From positions 3,681,001-3,745,000 of the forward strand of contig NC_008209.1 of assembly GCF_000014045.1 (NCBI RefSeq): a stretch of 64,000 nt of DNA, in the 5' to 3' direction. A model generated the notes under the pieces. It did no database searches. It had not been told where the DNA came from and saw only the letters and a list, made by a program, of their open reading frames with translations. Below, piece by piece: positions 61,367 to 64,000 of the stretch (positions are counted from its first letter, which is position 1; the number at the start of each line of letters is the position of its first letter). This DNA comes from Roseobacter denitrificans OCh 114 (GTDB lineage: Bacteria; Pseudomonadota; Alphaproteobacteria; Rhodobacterales; Rhodobacteraceae). The position numbers and the translations under genes were made by a program.

Positions 61367-62557
61367 ATGAACGACCGAATGCGTTTTGGAATTTTTCTGG
61401 CACCGTTTCACAAGCCCGGTATCAATCCGACACTGGCGCTGGAGCAAGACCTCGAACTGGTGCAATGGCTGGATCGATGCGACTATGATGAGGTGTGGTT
61501 TGGCGAACACCATTCCGCCGGGTCCGAGATATCCGCCAGTCCCGAACTGATGATCGCCAGTGCCGCACCGCGCACCCGGCGGATCAAGCTGGGCACGGGT
61601 GTCGTCTCCGTCAGCTATCACAACCCGCTTTGGGTCGCTGAAAAGATCGTGCAACTGGATCACCTGACACGCGGCCGCGCCATGCTGGGCCTTGGGCCCG
61701 GATCCTTGCCAACCGACGCCGCCATGATCGGGCTGAGCCAGAAAGACACCCGTGGATTGCTGGCAGATGGGCTGGACATCATCACACGTCTGTTGCGCTC
61801 TGACGAACCGGTGAACTTCGAGAACGACCGCTGGACGTTGAAAGATGCCCGCCTGCACCTGCGGCCCTATTCCAACTTTGATCTGGCCACTGCCGCCGTT
61901 GCCTCGCCAACCGGGCCGAAACTGGCCGGAAAATATGGGACCGGGTTGATTTCCATCGGGGCGACAACGGCCGCCGGGTTCGATGCCCTTGCCCTGCATT
62001 GGGACGTGATCGAGGAAGAAGCGCGCCATCACAAGCAACAGGTGGACCGCTCAAAATGGCGGCTCGTGGGCCTGTGTCATATCGCGGAAACCGCCGAACA
62101 GGCGCGCCGCGATGTGGAATACGGGATTGAACACTGGTTCCACTATTTCCAGGAAATCGCCGCCTTCCCGCAGATGTCCATGCCAGGCCAGAACGCCAAG
62201 GAGATGATTGATTTCATCAACGACAGCGGCTTTGGCGCAATCGGCACGCCGGAGATGTGCAGGGCGCAGATCGACCGTTTGTGGAAGCAATCCAACGGCG
62301 GGTTTGGTGCCTATCTGATGCTGGCGCACAACTGGGCGAACTTTGATGCCACGCGCAGAAGCTATGAGTTGATTGCACGTGAAGTCTTCCCGCACTTCCA
62401 GGGCCAGCACCACTCCACGATGAATGCCGCCATGCGGGCCCAAAAGATGCGCCCCGAACTGGCGGCGGTCCATGCCAAGGCCGTGGAAACCGCGCAGGAG
62501 ATTTACTCGGCGGAGAAAGACAGCCGCGGCGTAAAAGCAGCCGAACCGGCGGAATAA
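61367..62557 (+). CDS. LLM-class flavin-dependent monooxygenase
   Basis: This 396-residue bacterial-luciferase-like protein starts MRFGIFLAPFHKPGINPTLA and contains VWFGEHHSAG, KLGTGVVSVSYHNPL and GLGPGSLPTDAAMIG, typical of flavin-dependent limonene- or alkane-type monooxygenases that use reduced flavin from a partner reductase. The AAGGGAGGA site at 61352 favours the ATG at 61367; the ATG at 61363 is in another frame. No reductase is adjacent. Confidence 0.88.
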   Translation: MNDRMRFGIFLAPFHKPGINPTLALEQDLELVQWLDRCDYDEVWFGEHHSAGSEISASPELMIASAAPRTRRIKLGTGVVSVSYHNPLWVAEKIVQLDHLTRGRAMLGLGPGSLPTDAAMIGLSQKDTRGLLADGLDIITRLLRSDEPVNFENDRWTLKDARLHLRPYSNFDLATAAVASPTGPKLAGKYGTGLISIGATTAAGFDALALHWDVIEEEARHHKQQVDRSKWRLVGLCHIAETAEQARRDVEYGIEHWFHYFQEIAAFPQMSMPGQNAKEMIDFINDSGFGAIGTPEMCRAQIDRLWKQSNGGFGAYLMLAHNWANFDATRRSYELIAREVFPHFQGQHHSTMNAAMRAQKMRPELAAVHAKAVETAQEIYSAEKDSRGVKAAEPAE

Positions 62558-62564
62558 TCTCCTG

Positions 62565-62592
62565 GGCTGCCGCACGTCATCCTGCGGCAGCC
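62565..62592 (+). terminator. Hairpin behind the LLM monooxygenase gene
   Basis: GGCTGCCGCA and TGCGGCAGCC form a perfect 10-bp stem with an 8-nt loop, 8 bp past the stop codon. There is no T-run, so termination may be assisted; the dispersed repeat (copy B) follows directly. Confidence 0.7.
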
Positions 62593-62614
62593 TGAGGCCC
62601 GTCTGGAGCAACTG

Positions 62615-62698
62615 ACGAAATGCCTGAACCACGTAACGCGTTGAAAACCTTGATTTGAGGCAGCGTTACGTGGTCGAGACCTTTCGCATGACGCTTTA
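62615..62698 (+). repeat. Dispersed palindromic intergenic repeat, copy B
   Basis: The element begins ACGAAATGCCTGAA, holds a perfect 11-bp inverted pair (CCACGTAACGC ... GCGTTACGTGG) around TTGAAAACCTTGATTTGAGG, and ends TTTCGCATGACGCTTTAA. Its last bases overlap the stop codon of the convergent SDR gene. It matches copies at 5620 and, reversed, 37079. Confidence 0.75.
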
Positions 62699-63436
62699 AT
62701 AGGTTGCCCGCCCGCCGGACAGATCGAACACACCAGCGGTGGTAAAACTGTTTTCGCGCGACACAAGCCAGGCGATCATCTCGGCGGCCTCAGTCACCTC
62801 AAGGAAGCGCGCGCGCGGGATTCTCGACAGCATGTAGTCAATATGCTCTTGGCTCATCTGATCGAAAATACGGGTGCGCGCTGCCGCAGGTGTGACGCAA
62901 TTCACCGCGATATCAAGGTCTGCCAGCTCTTTGCCCAGCGATTTGGTGAAACCGATCACACCCGCTTTTGACGCTGAATAGGCGGAGGCATTGGGGTTCC
63001 CCTCCTTGCCTGCGACTGAGGCGATATTGACGATCCGTCCGTATTTCGCATCCCGCATGGAAGGCACAACCGCCTTGTTGACGTGGAACGTACCGAGCAG
63101 GTTGATCGCCACGATCTTGGCGAATTCTTCCACCGGATAGTCCTCGACGGTGGCATTCATTCCCGCAACGCCGGCAGAATTCACCACGACATCAATGCGC
63201 GCCGCAGCAGCCAGCGTTGCATCGCGCGCCGCACAGACACTGTCCCAATCAGAAATATCGACACCAATCGCACTGCTGTCGTCCCCCAGTTCAGCGGCCG
63301 TCTGCTGGGCCAGACCCTCATCCGCATCCCAGATGACAATGCGCGCGCCCTGCCTGCGCAACACTTCACAGACCGCGCGGCCAATCCCCTGCGCACCGCC
63401 GGTGACAACGGCCACCTGTCCTGAAAAATCCATCAT
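62696..63436 (-). CDS. Short-chain dehydrogenase/reductase
   Basis: This SDR of 246 residues has VVTGGAQGIG at the N-terminus, NSAGVAG and the catalytic YSASKAG. It belongs to the FabG-like/polyol group. It overlaps the upstream sugar isomerase gene through ATGA, so both probably act in the same carbohydrate pathway. The start 63436 is preferred to 63448, which lies inside the neighbour. Confidence 0.88.
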   Translation of the reverse strand: MMDFSGQVAVVTGGAQGIGRAVCEVLRRQGARIVIWDADEGLAQQTAAELGDDSSAIGVDISDWDSVCAARDATLAAAARIDVVVNSAGVAGMNATVEDYPVEEFAKIVAINLLGTFHVNKAVVPSMRDAKYGRIVNIASVAGKEGNPNASAYSASKAGVIGFTKSLGKELADLDIAVNCVTPAAARTRIFDQMSQEHIDYMLSRIPRARFLEVTEAAEMIAWLVSRENSFTTAGVFDLSGGRATY

Positions 63437-64000
63437 GCCGCGTCCCATCCTTCTCTGATACAGCGATAGCCATCGCGATAATATGCCTCGGGGCTTTCCG
63501 CAAAATCACGCCAGACACGCGTTGCCGCCGCAAGTTCGGGCAAGCCGCGTCCAAAGGCTTCGATCGTCAGCCAACGGTCATAGCCCGACGCCTTGATCGC
63601 CGCGAAGGTCTCGGCAAAGGGGATATGCCCGCGCCCCGGCACGCCGCGATCATTCTCGGAAATATGCACATGTACGATATTGTCGGCATTGCGCCTAAAC
63701 GCATCAATCGGGTCACGCTCTTCCAGATTGGCGTGGAAAGTGTCGTACATTGTCTTGATCGCGGGGTGATCCAGCGATGTGGTATAGGCGCACAGATCGT
63801 CCATCGTATTGGCGAAATAGGTTTCAAACCGGTTCACCGCCTCCAATGCGATTGTGACGCCATTGGCGCTGGCATGATCACCTACCTGCCGGTGGACCTC
63901 GCGCGCCCGGTCAAACTCTGCCCCGGTCGGTCCCGCGCCGGTGAAATGCCCCAGCGTCTGGTGCAAAGGCCCCCCGATCGCATCCGCCCCCAGCGCCGCC
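63433..64000 (-). CDS. Sugar phosphate isomerase/epimerase family protein (5' partial)
   Basis: This TIM-barrel (AP-endonuclease-2-like) protein is truncated by the window edge; the frame continues through LGADAIGGPLHQTLGHF to the last base. Metal-site features are IALEAVNRFETYF (Glu), MYDTFHANLEE (Asp, His), HVHISENDRGVPGRGHI (His, Asp, Arg) and IEAFG (Glu). It resembles ketose 3-epimerases and isomerases. It is coupled to an SDR. Confidence 0.87.
   Translation of the reverse strand, partial: AALGADAIGGPLHQTLGHFTGAGPTGAEFDRAREVHRQVGDHASANGVTIALEAVNRFETYFANTMDDLCAYTTSLDHPAIKTMYDTFHANLEERDPIDAFRRNADNIVHVHISENDRGVPGRGHIPFAETFAAIKASGYDRWLTIEAFGRGLPELAAATRVWRDFAESPEAYYRDGYRCIREGWDAA

Noticed and set aside
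1..64000. tRNA, rRNA, CRISPR arrays, prophage or integrase
   Set aside because: None was seen when reading the gaps between genes; the only phage-like gene is the isolated spike-base homologue.

Overview
The window reads as a chromosomal piece of a marine Roseobacter-group alphaproteobacterium (Rhodobacteraceae). The evidence is the gene content: dihydroxypropanesulfonate and sulfopyruvate catabolism, an aerobic (CobG/CobF-type) cobalamin pathway, a DddQ-type DMSP lyase cupin and a gene-transfer-agent spike-base homologue. Base composition is high-GC, genes are dense, and many neighbours overlap through ATGA junctions. No rRNA, tRNA, CRISPR array or intact insertion sequence was seen.

Layout. 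(1) 1-5.6 kb: organosulfonate catabolism (hpsN, truncated by the window edge, then hpsO, hpsP, a universal stress protein, comD, comE and an FMN 2-hydroxyacid dehydrogenase). Together they would take 2,3-dihydroxypropane-1-sulfonate to sulfolactate, sulfopyruvate and sulfoacetaldehyde. (2) 5.7-20.5 kb: a long minus-strand cobalamin locus headed by a cobalamin riboswitch: DUF1636, cobW, cobN, cobG, cobH, cobI, cobJ, cobL, cobE, cobM, cobB, cobA, cobF, bluB. cobK lies antisense between cobJ and cobL. (3) 20.8-24.1 kb: acetate kinase, a cardiolipin-synthase-like phospholipase D and an endonuclease/exonuclease/phosphatase protein. (4) 24.7-44.4 kb: an exopolysaccharide locus (Wzc/ExoP-type co-polymerase, two sulfotransferases, Wzy- and Wzx-like proteins, an ExoF-like export protein, a beta-helix protein, a nucleotidyltransferase, a GT4 glycosyltransferase and an ExoY-like initiating transferase).

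Inside region 4 lies what I consider the main discovery: a complete kinase-type lasso-peptide cluster. It holds an ABC exporter, a 46-residue precursor gene at 41486-41626 (minus) that ordinary ORF calling misses, a PqqD-like RRE protein (B1), a Cys/His leader peptidase (B2), an asparagine-synthetase-like cyclase (C) and an HprK-like kinase. The precursor has the full Tyr-Pro-Leu-Gly-Thr leader pattern, a Gly1/Asp9 ring pair and a C-terminal Ser that the kinase could phosphorylate. It has its own promoter, a palindromic operator candidate and a strong terminator hairpin directly behind it. An orphan GTA/phage spike-base gene sits immediately downstream of the kinase.

(5) 44.9-49.0 kb: an XRE-cupin regulator, two small secreted proteins and a 790-residue DUF1989-GcvT fusion preceded by a perfect 18-bp palindrome. 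(6) 49.3-58.9 kb: an uptake and catabolism operon (FAD amine oxidase, periplasmic binding protein, ABC ATPase, two permeases, GMC oxidoreductase, enolase-superfamily enzyme), divergent from a LysR regulator and a DddQ-like lyase. (7) 59-64 kb: a membrane AraC regulator, a secreted alpha/beta hydrolase, a luciferase-like monooxygenase, an SDR and a sugar isomerase/epimerase truncated by the window edge. A dispersed palindromic repeat of about 85-95 bp occurs three times (5620, 37079, 62615), each time between genes.
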